Source: an uncultured Sphingomonadales bacterium (GTDB lineage: Bacteria > Pseudomonadota > Alphaproteobacteria > Sphingomonadales > Sphingomonadaceae). From it: a DNA stretch of 58,688 nucleotides. The notes beneath the pieces are model-generated. The model had not been told where the DNA came from. It saw nothing but the letters and a program-made list of their open reading frames with translations, and did no database searches. A program made the position numbers and the translations under genes. Shown here one piece after another: positions 35,036 to 42,468 of this stretch; the stretch's first letter is position 1, and every line of letters starts with the position of its first letter. The stretch covers positions 1-58,688 of the forward strand of contig CALMZE010000159.1 in NCBI GenBank assembly GCA_937870585.1, given 5' to 3'.

Positions 35036-36086
35036 GCATCTGCCCGACAAAACGGAGGCGGCGCATCCGCTCGGCGCGTTCTTCGGCATAGGGGCGGAAG
35101 TCCGGGGCGGCGCCCGACGCGGTCTCCTTTAAGATGTCGGAGACGATCCGCACGTCGCGATAGGTGACCGAAAGCCCCAGCCCGTTGATGGGGTCATTCC
35201 AGCCCGCTGCATCGCCCACGATCACGCCGCCCTGCACAAAGGGCAGATCGCTCCAGGTGTCATTATTGTGGAAGGAGAGGATCGGCCCGGCAGGCGTGCC
35301 ATTGGCAATCGCATCATTCTTCGGGCAGGATTTCATCCGGAACGCATCAAGGAAGGCGCGCGCACCGTCTGCCCCGGCAAAGCGCCGGGGCTGGTTGAGC
35401 GGGTAGCCACCATAAACGCGCACGCGCTCACCCCCTTGCGGGAAAGCGAGGAAGCCAAACTCATCTTCCGTGCCAATCGCTTGCGTATTCTCATCCCAGC
35501 CCTTCACACCATCGACGAGCAGCCCAGCGAACCAGTGGTGCGGCTTGTCCTGATGCAAGTGAATGCCCGCTGTCTTGCGGACCACAGAAGTTCGCCCGTC
35601 TGCGCCGATGATGAGCGGGGCGGTGGCTTCTGATTCCACGCCTTCATGCACGTAGCGCACCTTGGGGTTCGCGCCGAGTTCGACCGAGAGGATCTGCACC
35701 GGGCGTAGCATTGTGGCCCCAGCAGCGGTCGCGGCGTCGAACAGCGTCTGGCAATGCTCGGGATGGCGGATGCAGAGCGGCCCCGGCACATCGGGCGCAA
35801 AAATCCCCAGATCAATCGCGGCGGCCTCTGCCATTTCGGGCGGCAGGCTTTCATCATAGGTGATGTGGCGGGTCAGGTGGTGCGTGTCCGCATTGCGCAG
35901 CGTGTCATAGAGGCCGAGCCGCTTGGTTTCGGTGACGCCCCAGGGCGAAATCCATTCGCCACGCACCCGGTCCACAAAGCTGTCAGACGCTTCGAGCACC
36001 AGCACAGTGCGGCCCGCGCGCGCCATGACAGTCGCCATCGCCCCGCCTGCAATGCCACCGCCGATGATGATCAGATCATGCGTCAT
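34965..36086 (-). CDS. FAD-dependent oxidoreductase (tryptophan-halogenase / PHBH-like), frameshifted near its 3' end
   Basis: 373 residues as read. Rossmann motif LIIIGGGIAGGAMATVMARAG at the N-terminus, substrate-domain segment VRGEWISPWGVTETKRLGL, DG motif LIIGADGRTSVVRK, and second FAD motif GVIVGDAAGWNDPINGLGLS. This is a group A flavin monooxygenase or reductase; the WxPWG element also recalls geranylgeranyl-reductase-like enzymes. After residue of about 350 the reading deteriorates (GVWGRGEGAASALLHAFG) and the natural C-terminus lies in another frame down to 34859. Part of the catabolic run: about 180 nt after the acyl-CoA ligase, with a palindromic repeat between. Possibly inactive or a sequencing artefact; substrate unknown. 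Confidence 0.75.
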   Translation of the reverse strand: MTHDLIIIGGGIAGGAMATVMARAGRTVLVLEASDSFVDRVRGEWISPWGVTETKRLGLYDTLRNADTHHLTRHITYDESLPPEMAEAAAIDLGIFAPDVPGPLCIRHPEHCQTLFDAATAAGATMLRPVQILSVELGANPKVRYVHEGVESEATAPLIIGADGRTSVVRKTAGIHLHQDKPHHWFAGLLVDGVKGWDENTQAIGTEDEFGFLAFPQGGERVRVYGGYPLNQPRRFAGADGARAFLDAFRMKSCPKNDAIANGTPAGPILSFHNNDTWSDLPFVQGGVIVGDAAGWNDPINGLGLSVTYRDVRIVSDILKETASGAAPDFRPYAEERAERMRRLRFVGQMQAARHGVWGRGEGAASALLHAFG

Positions 36087-36114
36087 GGGGTTTCTCCTCT
36101 TATCGTCTCATAGT

Positions 36115-36254
36115 CCGCTCATGCTGAGGAGGGGCTGAGCTTGTCGAAGTCCCGTCTCGAAGCACTGGTCGGAAGAGCCGCATCTTGTGCTGTTCTCTGT
36201 CCCGTCCTTCGAGACGCCATTTCGACAAGCTCAATGGCTCCTCAGGATGAGCGG
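36115..36254. repeat. Long intergenic palindromic repeat (TGTCGAAG family), copy 3
   Basis: About 140 bp. Outer arms at 36115-36166 and 36204-36254 share CCGCTCATGCTGAGGAG / CTCCTCAGGATGAGCGG and TGAGCTTGTCGAAG / TTTCGACAAGCTCA. A 37-nt centre separates them. It lies between the acyl-CoA ligase and the FAD oxidoreductase genes, both minus strand. Closely similar to the element at 39934-40044. Confidence 0.85.
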
Positions 36255-36267
36255 TGATATTTTGCTC

Positions 36268-37818
36268 TCACCCGAATTTTACTCGCAGCGCCTTCTTGTC
36301 GGGCTTGCCCACCGCCGTTTGCGGAATGGCGTCCACGAAATGCACATGCTTGGGCGCTTGGACCGAGCCCTTGTGCGCCTTGACCAGCGCAGAGAGCTCT
36401 TCACCCGCAACGCTTGAACCGGGCCGCAGCACGACAGCAGCCGTCACCGCCTCGCCCCATTTCTCGTCAGGCGTGCCGAAGACAGAGACCTGCGCGACAG
36501 CCGGGTGTGTGGCGATGACATTCTCCACTTCGCTCGGGAAGACGTTGAAACCGCCCGTCACGATCATGTCCTTTTTGCGGTCCACAATGCGCAGGAAGCC
36601 GTCCGGGCCTTTCACCGCCACGTCTCCGGTGTGGAGCCAGCCGCCCGCGAACGTTTCCTGATTGAGCTGATCGCGGTTGAGATAGCCTTCCATCACCAGC
36701 GGCCCGCGCACGCAGATTTCACCGGCTTCGCCATCGGGCACTTCATTGTTGGCATCATCGAGAAGCGCGACATCGAGCCAGGGCACCGGCCGTCCGCACG
36801 AGGCCAGACGATCGGGATTGTTGGGATCATGTTCGGAGCGCCGCATGATGGTGACCGTCATCGGCGCTTCGGCCTGGCCATAGAACTGGAAGAAGACCTT
36901 GCCGATCCGCTCAATCCCCTCCTTCAACCGCGCGGGCGACATGAGCGACGCGCCGTAGAAGATCGTTTCCAGACTGGAGAGATCATATTTGTCAAAATCG
37001 GGATGATCGAGCAGCGCATAGATCATCGTTGGCACCAGCATGGTGCAGGTGATCTTGTAATCCTGAATGACGCGCAGCACCTCGCCCGGATCGAACCCGG
37101 TCATCACCACCATCGTACCGTTCTTGATGATGGTCGGCCCGAACAGGCTGCCGCCCGCATGGCTCAAGGGCACCACGGCAAGCACGCGCGGCTCGACCGG
37201 CCATTCCCAATCGGAAAGCATGATCGAGAGCGCCATCGCACCAACGCGGGGCGAGCCCGGAATTGCTTTGGGCGTGCCGGTGGTGCCGCCGGAATAAGAC
37301 AGGCGCGTCACTGCGTCTGGCGGCAGCACGGGCGCGACGAGCGGCGCTTCTTCATAGCCGTCCGCTGCCGCGAGCAGATCGACGCCCTGATCGGCAGCGC
37401 CCAGCGACAGGACGTTGGTCAGCCGATTGGTCCGCTGCGCCAGTTCCGCCGCACGCGCGCTGAACTTCTTGGGATCATAAATGAGGACGGTCACCTCGCC
37501 ATCTTCAATGGCAAAGAGATGATCGTCCGCCGAGCCCATCGGGTGCATGGCGACCAGACAGCCACCCGCAAAACCCAGCGCATTGTGGAGCAGCAGCACA
37601 TCCACAGAATTGCCCGCGAGCAGCGCCACGCGCGCACCGCCCGACACCCCATTGGCCTGCAAGGCCTGCGTCAGCTGGCTGATCCGGCGGAGCAGATCGC
37701 CCCCGGTCCAGGGCTTTTCGCCAACAATTTCGACAACGGGCTTGTTCCTGTCCCGCTTCAACGCGTTCATGATCGGCGAAGACATGTAGGTGGAGGGATG
37801 GCGGGCGGCGTCGCTCAT
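36268..37818 (-). CDS. Acyl-CoA synthetase (AMP-dependent ligase)
   Basis: 516-residue ANL-superfamily ligase. P-loop SYSGGTTGTPKAIPG near 170, LSHAGGSLFGP, hinge and ATP motif FYGQAEAPM, GGWLHTGDVAVKGPDGFLRIVDRKKDMI, and the catalytic Lys in IPQTAVGKPDKKALR near residue 508. It activates a carboxylic acid as its CoA thioester with AMP formation. The acid cannot be named; related enzymes act on medium-chain, aromatic or terpenoid acids. Its stop sits 13 nt past the end of a palindromic repeat; it starts 13 nt after the acyl-CoA dehydrogenase and is presumed co-transcribed. Confidence 0.9.
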   Translation of the reverse strand: MSDAARHPSTYMSSPIMNALKRDRNKPVVEIVGEKPWTGGDLLRRISQLTQALQANGVSGGARVALLAGNSVDVLLLHNALGFAGGCLVAMHPMGSADDHLFAIEDGEVTVLIYDPKKFSARAAELAQRTNRLTNVLSLGAADQGVDLLAAADGYEEAPLVAPVLPPDAVTRLSYSGGTTGTPKAIPGSPRVGAMALSIMLSDWEWPVEPRVLAVVPLSHAGGSLFGPTIIKNGTMVVMTGFDPGEVLRVIQDYKITCTMLVPTMIYALLDHPDFDKYDLSSLETIFYGASLMSPARLKEGIERIGKVFFQFYGQAEAPMTVTIMRRSEHDPNNPDRLASCGRPVPWLDVALLDDANNEVPDGEAGEICVRGPLVMEGYLNRDQLNQETFAGGWLHTGDVAVKGPDGFLRIVDRKKDMIVTGGFNVFPSEVENVIATHPAVAQVSVFGTPDEKWGEAVTAAVVLRPGSSVAGEELSALVKAHKGSVQAPKHVHFVDAIPQTAVGKPDKKALRVKFG

Positions 37819-37831
37819 GAGCGTTCAGTCC

Positions 37832-38986
37832 TTAATTGGCAGGCACGGGATCGGCAAAGCCGAGCGCGCGGGTGATGACACTATGATGGATTTCGGTCGA
37901 GCCTTCGGCCACCATCTTGGCGCGCGCATCGCGGAAATAGCGGTTCATGCCGGTGGAATTCATGATGCCACTGCCGCCCCACATCTGGAGCAACTGGCTG
38001 CAACATTCAAACGCGGTGTCGCCGATATAGGCCTTGCACGCACTGCCGAGCGGCATGGTGAGCGTGCCTTCGTCAATCTGGCGCGCGGCATTGTACAGCA
38101 TCGCCCGGCAGGCTTCGATCTTGGTGTAAATCTGGCCGATCCGGTCCGTGATGGGCGAGAGTTTCCACATTGGTTCGCCATAAAGCTGACGCTCCTTGAT
38201 GTGCGCCACCGTATGATCGAACAGGCCGATCATGCAGCCGAGCGAGGTGACCGCATGGCCAAGGAAACTCGCCTGATTGGCGGCCGCATGGTCAGCATTG
38301 CCGGTCAGCAAATCGCCCAGCACATCGTCTGCCGCAATGAACACGTTGTTGAATGCAATCGGCCCGGTGTTGGTGCCGCGCCAGCCGAGCTTTTCCTCAT
38401 ATTTCTGGACCTGAAAGCCTTCGTCTTCAGCCTCCACGATCACGCAGCCATAGCCATCCTGCCCATCGCGCTGGGTGCGCGGCATGACGAGATAGGTTTT
38501 GGCCGCGCCTTGTGTGCAGAACAGCTTGTGCCCGTCCAGCCGATAGCCATTGCCATCCGCCACCAGCTTGGTCTGGTGATAAGCGATATTGCCGACACCT
38601 GCCGGTTCGGTCTGCGAATAGGCCATCAGCCGCTCACCGCGCGCGGACGGCGGGAGGAGGCGCTGCTTCTGTTCGGGCGTGCCGAGGATGGAGACGGTTT
38701 CCGGGCACAGGATCATCTGCACAGAGAGCAGCCCGGCAAAGGCAGGGCTCGCCTTGGCAAGTTCTTCAAGCACCACGCAGGCGGTCACGAGCCCGGCGTT
38801 CATCCCGCCATACTCCTCGGCGATATAGAGGCCATAAAAGCCGAGTTCGGCACAGCGCTTCACCACCCAGTCGGGCGTGCTTTCGCTCGCATCGATTTCG
38901 TTGGCGATGGGGAGCAATTCGTTGCGGGCAAATTTCGCCGCAACGTCGCGGATCATCTGCTGATCTTCATTCAGAAAGTGGGACAT
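37832..38986 (-). CDS. Acyl-CoA dehydrogenase
   Basis: 384-residue FAD flavoenzyme introducing a double bond alpha-beta to the CoA ester. N-terminal helical domain (FLNEDQQMIRDVAAKFARNELLPIA), EYGGMNAGLVTACVVLEELAKASP, the FAD/substrate loop AYSQTEPAGVGNIA, beta domain LGWRGTNTGPIAFNNVFI. The C-terminus has GGSGIMNSTGMNRYFRDARAKMVAEGSTEIH, with the catalytic Glu at the MCAD-like position (AEGSTEI). Typical length. Adjacent ligase and SDR genes suggest one oxidation cycle. Confidence 0.93.
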   Translation of the reverse strand: MSHFLNEDQQMIRDVAAKFARNELLPIANEIDASESTPDWVVKRCAELGFYGLYIAEEYGGMNAGLVTACVVLEELAKASPAFAGLLSVQMILCPETVSILGTPEQKQRLLPPSARGERLMAYSQTEPAGVGNIAYHQTKLVADGNGYRLDGHKLFCTQGAAKTYLVMPRTQRDGQDGYGCVIVEAEDEGFQVQKYEEKLGWRGTNTGPIAFNNVFIAADDVLGDLLTGNADHAAANQASFLGHAVTSLGCMIGLFDHTVAHIKERQLYGEPMWKLSPITDRIGQIYTKIEACRAMLYNAARQIDEGTLTMPLGSACKAYIGDTAFECCSQLLQMWGGSGIMNSTGMNRYFRDARAKMVAEGSTEIHHSVITRALGFADPVPAN

Positions 38987-39005
38987 GGCAATCTCTCCTG
39001 CCCGG

Positions 39006-39902
39006 TCATACTGCCGGATCTGATTTCAGTGCTTCCAGGAACCCATCCACGATGGCTGGATAGGCGTTCTCCCCCGTGGCCCGGCCGGTTGCGATGGCCG
39101 TGGCAACTGCTTTATTCACATCATCATCAAAGGCGGGCAGCGTGTAGAGCTTGTCCGCCGCAATCGCATCAAACACCTGCTTTGCGAGCGCTTCAGCGGG
39201 AAGCCCGCCTGCAACACCCGCCTGCATCATCGTTTCCAGCGCCTTAAGCACCGGATTGCCCATCCGCGTGGCGACTTCGCCTTGCAGCGCATCGGGCGTG
39301 GTCTTTTCAGGCGACATGATGCCCGATTGCGTCATGCCCGGCATGGCAACCGTCACGCCAATGTTTGGGATACCCTGAGACCGCAAATCCATCCACAGCG
39401 CTTCATTGAGCGCGAGCACGGCGTGCTTGGTCATCGAGTAAGAGCAGAAGCCGGGGTTTACGGTAATGCCCGCGCCCGACGAAATTGTGAGCACATGGCA
39501 CTCATCACCCTGCGCGATCATGCGCGGCACAAAGGTACGGATACCATGGCAGACCGAGCGCTGGTTGACGCCAATCACCCAATCATATTCCGCCTCGCTG
39601 GTTTCCCACGCCAGACTGGAGGCAAAGATGCCCGCATTGTTGACGAGAAGATTGACCTTGCCAAACCGGGCGACCGCCGCATCGGCCAGCGCTTCAATGT
39701 CTGCCGACTTAGACACATCGGTGCGCACGCCAATCACTTCGCCCTTGGCAGAGAGCTCCGCCATGGCGGCATCCAGCGCATCCTGCCGGATGTCTGCCAG
39801 CACCAGATGGCACCCGCGCGCCTGCGCCTCACGCGCGAGGGCTAGGCCGAGTCCGCTCGCTCCCCCTGTGATGACGGCGATGGCGTTTTTGAAATTTTTC
39901 AT
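39006..39902 (-). CDS. Short-chain dehydrogenase/reductase
   Basis: 298 residues, classical SDR. Cofactor motif VITGGASGLGLALA near 12-25, NNAG (LLVNNAGIF), and active-site SSG...YSMTK (Tyr and Lys). The aspartate in LVLADIRQ predicts preference for NAD+. The C-terminal 60 residues are longer than in the minimal SDR. ATG at 39902; longer reading would run into the repeat. Likely oxidises a hydroxyl intermediate between the dehydrogenase and the thiolase. Confidence 0.87.
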   Translation of the reverse strand: MKNFKNAIAVITGGASGLGLALAREAQARGCHLVLADIRQDALDAAMAELSAKGEVIGVRTDVSKSADIEALADAAVARFGKVNLLVNNAGIFASSLAWETSEAEYDWVIGVNQRSVCHGIRTFVPRMIAQGDECHVLTISSGAGITVNPGFCSYSMTKHAVLALNEALWMDLRSQGIPNIGVTVAMPGMTQSGIMSPEKTTPDALQGEVATRMGNPVLKALETMMQAGVAGGLPAEALAKQVFDAIAADKLYTLPAFDDDVNKAVATAIATGRATGENAYPAIVDGFLEALKSDPAV

Positions 39903-39933
39903 GGGGTTTCTCTCCTGACCACAACTCAAATAT

Positions 39934-40044
39934 CCGCTCATGCTGAGGAGGGACTGAGCCTGTCGAAGGCCCGTCTCGAAGCACGTTGAACCGGTCCTTC
40001 GAGACACCGTTTCGACAAGCTCAACGGTTCCTCAGGATGAGCGG
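39934..40044. repeat. Intergenic palindromic repeat (TGTCGAAG family), copy 4
   Basis: Arms at 39934-39984 and 39993-40044 are near reverse complements (CCGCTCATGCTGAGGAG, TGAGCCTGTCGAAG, CGTCTCGAAGCAC and their complements), separated by only a few bases. It lies between the SDR and thiolase genes. Same subtype as 36115-36254, so the two copies flank the SDR-dehydrogenase-ligase block. Confidence 0.85.
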
Positions 40045-40055
40045 ATCAGAGGCAC

Positions 40056-41201
40056 CTACACCTTCTCCAGAATATGGATCGCGCAGGCCGTGCCCATGCC
40101 GGGGCCACCACCCACGACATGCGTCATGCCGATCCGCGCGCCTTCCACCTGCCGCGCTTCGGCTTTCCCACGCAGATGCGTCGCCACTTCATAGATGTTG
40201 GCAATGCCCGTTGCGCCGAGTGGATGCCCCTTGGAAAGCAGCCCGCCCGACACATTGACCGGCACGCGCCCGCCGAGCGCCGTCGTACCATCGTCGATCA
40301 GGCGGCCCGCCTCACCATCGGCGCACAGTCCCAGATTTTCGTAATGGACGAGTTCGGCAGTGGCGAAGCAGTCATGGAGTTCAACAAGGTTGATGTCTTC
40401 CGCACCCAGCCCGGCCTGTTCATAGACCTTCTTGGCACACACCCGCGTTGCGCCGCTGAAATCGGGCATGGCGGCCTGACGGTCCTCGTAGGGGTTGCTC
40501 GACATTTCCGAGGCGCGAATGCGCACGGCGCGATCCATAAGCCCCAGCCGCTTCACCTTCTCCTCGCTCATCAGCACAGCCGCCGCCGACCCGTCGACAT
40601 TAACCGAGCACATCAGCTTGGTGTTGGGATAGGCGATCATTTCAGAGCCCATCACTTCCTCAAGCGGCGTTTCCTTGCGGTACATGGACTTGGGATTGAG
40701 CGTGGAATGATGATGGTTCTTGACCGAGACCTGCGCGAACTGCGCGAAGGTCGTGCCATATTTCTGCGTATGCTCCATGCCGATATGCGCGAACATGGCG
40801 GGCATGGTGTAGGAGCCGACCAGCCCTTCGGGAGACACGCCGCCTCCGCCACCGAGCAGCCCCTTGCCCATCTGTTCGACGCCGACCGCGAGCACGGTAT
40901 CATAGACACCCGCCTTGATCGCCATCCAGCCATCGCGGAACGCGGTTGCCCCTGTCGCGCAGGCATTGGCCACGTTCGTCACGGGGATTGCAGTTTGCCC
41001 GATTTCGGCGAGCATTCGCTGACCAACCATCCCGCTCGCCTGACCCAGATTGCCGCAATAGAGCGCCTGCATATCCTTCAAGGTCAGCCCCGCATCATCC
41101 AGCGCCATAAGTGCGGCTTCGGCGGCCAAGCCGGGCACGGTGCGATCCGGGTAGCGGCCAAAGCGGATCATATCGATCCCGACAACATAGACATGGCTCA
41201 T
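40056..41201 (-). CDS. SCP2/SCPx-type thiolase family protein
   Basis: 381 residues. Thiolase fold with nucleophile Cys in NVANACATGATAFRDG (near 80), LVELHDCFATAEL (second Cys/His motif) and SKGHPLGATG (His near 335). The HDCF motif favours a real thiolase rather than the Ltp2-type retro-aldolase. Terminal GGPGMGTACAIHIL. It cleaves a 3-ketoacyl-CoA with CoA. The next gene encodes a DUF35 OB-fold partner, starting with a 4-nt overlap, and such pairs act as complexes in steroid and other side-chain degradations. Confidence 0.9.
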   Translation of the reverse strand: MSHVYVVGIDMIRFGRYPDRTVPGLAAEAALMALDDAGLTLKDMQALYCGNLGQASGMVGQRMLAEIGQTAIPVTNVANACATGATAFRDGWMAIKAGVYDTVLAVGVEQMGKGLLGGGGGVSPEGLVGSYTMPAMFAHIGMEHTQKYGTTFAQFAQVSVKNHHHSTLNPKSMYRKETPLEEVMGSEMIAYPNTKLMCSVNVDGSAAAVLMSEEKVKRLGLMDRAVRIRASEMSSNPYEDRQAAMPDFSGATRVCAKKVYEQAGLGAEDINLVELHDCFATAELVHYENLGLCADGEAGRLIDDGTTALGGRVPVNVSGGLLSKGHPLGATGIANIYEVATHLRGKAEARQVEGARIGMTHVVGGGPGMGTACAIHILEKV

Positions 41202-41608
41202 GCGGAAGCTCCTTCCTGCGGAACGAAGACATAGGTGAGATAGGGCTTGTCCGCGCCGACCGGCACGGCTTCACGCCATTCGATCTTCACTTTCAGGCCG
41301 AAGGGGATCGTGGCCGGATTGGGGTCTACGCCCATCAGCGTGCCTTTGAGATGCGCGCCATCATCCAGATCGACCACGGCATCAATGAAGGGCGTCGCCA
41401 CGCCGGGGAAGCTGCGCTCCACCACGGTATAGGCGTAGAGCGAGCCGGTTTCAGCGAGCTTGATGGAGGCCATCTGCCCGCGCGCAGTGCATTTGGCGCA
41501 GACGTCGCGTTCTCCCACGAAAATCTGCCCGCACGCGCCGCAGCGCGACCCGGCGAGATAATGCGTGTCGCCCTCTGTCTTGATGATGGGGAGAATGGGA
41601 TCGCTCAT
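41198..41608 (-). CDS. DUF35 OB-fold / zinc-ribbon protein, thiolase partner
   Basis: 136 residues. Rubredoxin-like zinc ribbon CGACGQIFVGERDVCAKC (four Cys), followed by the OB-fold with SLYAYTVVERSFPGVATPF and LKGTLMGVDPNPATIPFG. DUF35 proteins bind acyl-CoA and associate with SCP2-type thiolases or aldolases and with MaoC hydratases. Fully overlaps by 4 nt with both neighbours, which supports a complex with the thiolase at 40056-41201. Confidence 0.88.
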   Translation of the reverse strand: MSDPILPIIKTEGDTHYLAGSRCGACGQIFVGERDVCAKCTARGQMASIKLAETGSLYAYTVVERSFPGVATPFIDAVVDLDDGAHLKGTLMGVDPNPATIPFGLKVKIEWREAVPVGADKPYLTYVFVPQEGASA

Positions 41609-42468
41609 GCAGCACCTCCGGCTTCGGGATCGGGCGCGATGGTGGCCAGCACCTCATGGATGGGGAGCGGGGAGGCTTCGTCCCACGCAATGCGCTGGCC
41701 GGTGCGGATGCCGCCATCGACCAACTGATAGGTGCCGGTCACGAAGCTCGAATCCTCGCTCGCAAAATAGAGCGCGGCATTGGCAATGTCGCGCGGCGCA
41801 CCGGCCCGCTGGATCGGCTGCATTCGTGCTGCACCCTCAACCAGCGCACCCGCCGTCTGATCTGCTACCGCCCGGTCAAGCCCGACCGAGATGCCGAAGA
41901 TTGGCGTGACAATCACGCCGGGGCAGATCGCGTTCACGCGGATGTTCGATTTGGACATGTCCGGCGCGGACTGCTGCGAGAGCGACAAGACAGCCGCCTT
42001 CGCCACGCCATAGGCCAGCCCCCAGCCTGCTTCGAACGCCGCAATCGAGGCGATGTTGATGATCGATCCGCCACCGCGTTCAACCATCAGCGGCGCACCA
42101 TATTTCATGCCCAACATCGGCCCGCGCAGCAGCAGCGCCATGGTCGCGTCCCAGCCAGGCACGTCCATATCGATGATGCCGGTTGCGGGGCCGGAAGAGC
42201 CTGCATTGTTGACGAGGATGTCGAGCCCGCCAAAGGCCTTTTTCACGGCGGCCATGGCAGCGGCGACCTGCGCCTCATCGGTCACGTCGCACCGGCAATA
42301 GGCAACCGCACCGCCATGGGCACGCTCCAGATTGGCACCTTTTTCATCCTGCATGTCCGCCGCGAGCACCTTCGCGCCCTCTTCGACAAAGCGCTCCACA
42401 ATGGCGAGGCCGATGCCTGAGCAACCGCCCGTCACCAGCGCAATTTTTCCTGCAAGCCGTTCGGTCAT
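41605..42468 (-). CDS. Short-chain dehydrogenase/reductase
   Basis: 287 residues. Motifs ALVTGGCSGIGLAIV (near 9-23), DILVNNAGSSG, SIINIASIAAF and the YGVAK active site. LAADMQDEKG gives the NAD-preferring aspartate. GDGGIRTG-type C-terminus (LVDGGIRTG). Could oxidise a 3-hydroxyacyl-CoA or a ring hydroxyl. Bounded by 4-nt overlaps with the FadH-like gene and the DUF35 gene, so it is part of one operon. Confidence 0.88.
   Translation of the reverse strand: MTERLAGKIALVTGGCSGIGLAIVERFVEEGAKVLAADMQDEKGANLERAHGGAVAYCRCDVTDEAQVAAAMAAVKKAFGGLDILVNNAGSSGPATGIIDMDVPGWDATMALLLRGPMLGMKYGAPLMVERGGGSIINIASIAAFEAGWGLAYGVAKAAVLSLSQQSAPDMSKSNIRVNAICPGVIVTPIFGISVGLDRAVADQTAGALVEGAARMQPIQRAGAPRDIANAALYFASEDSSFVTGTYQLVDGGIRTGQRIAWDEASPLPIHEVLATIAPDPEAGGAA

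Noticed and set aside
40056-41201. Thiolase considered as an Ltp2-type steroid side-chain retro-aldolase because of the DUF35 partner
   Set aside because: The nucleophile Cys in NACATG and the HDCF motif of true thiolases are present, so thiolase is the safer call.
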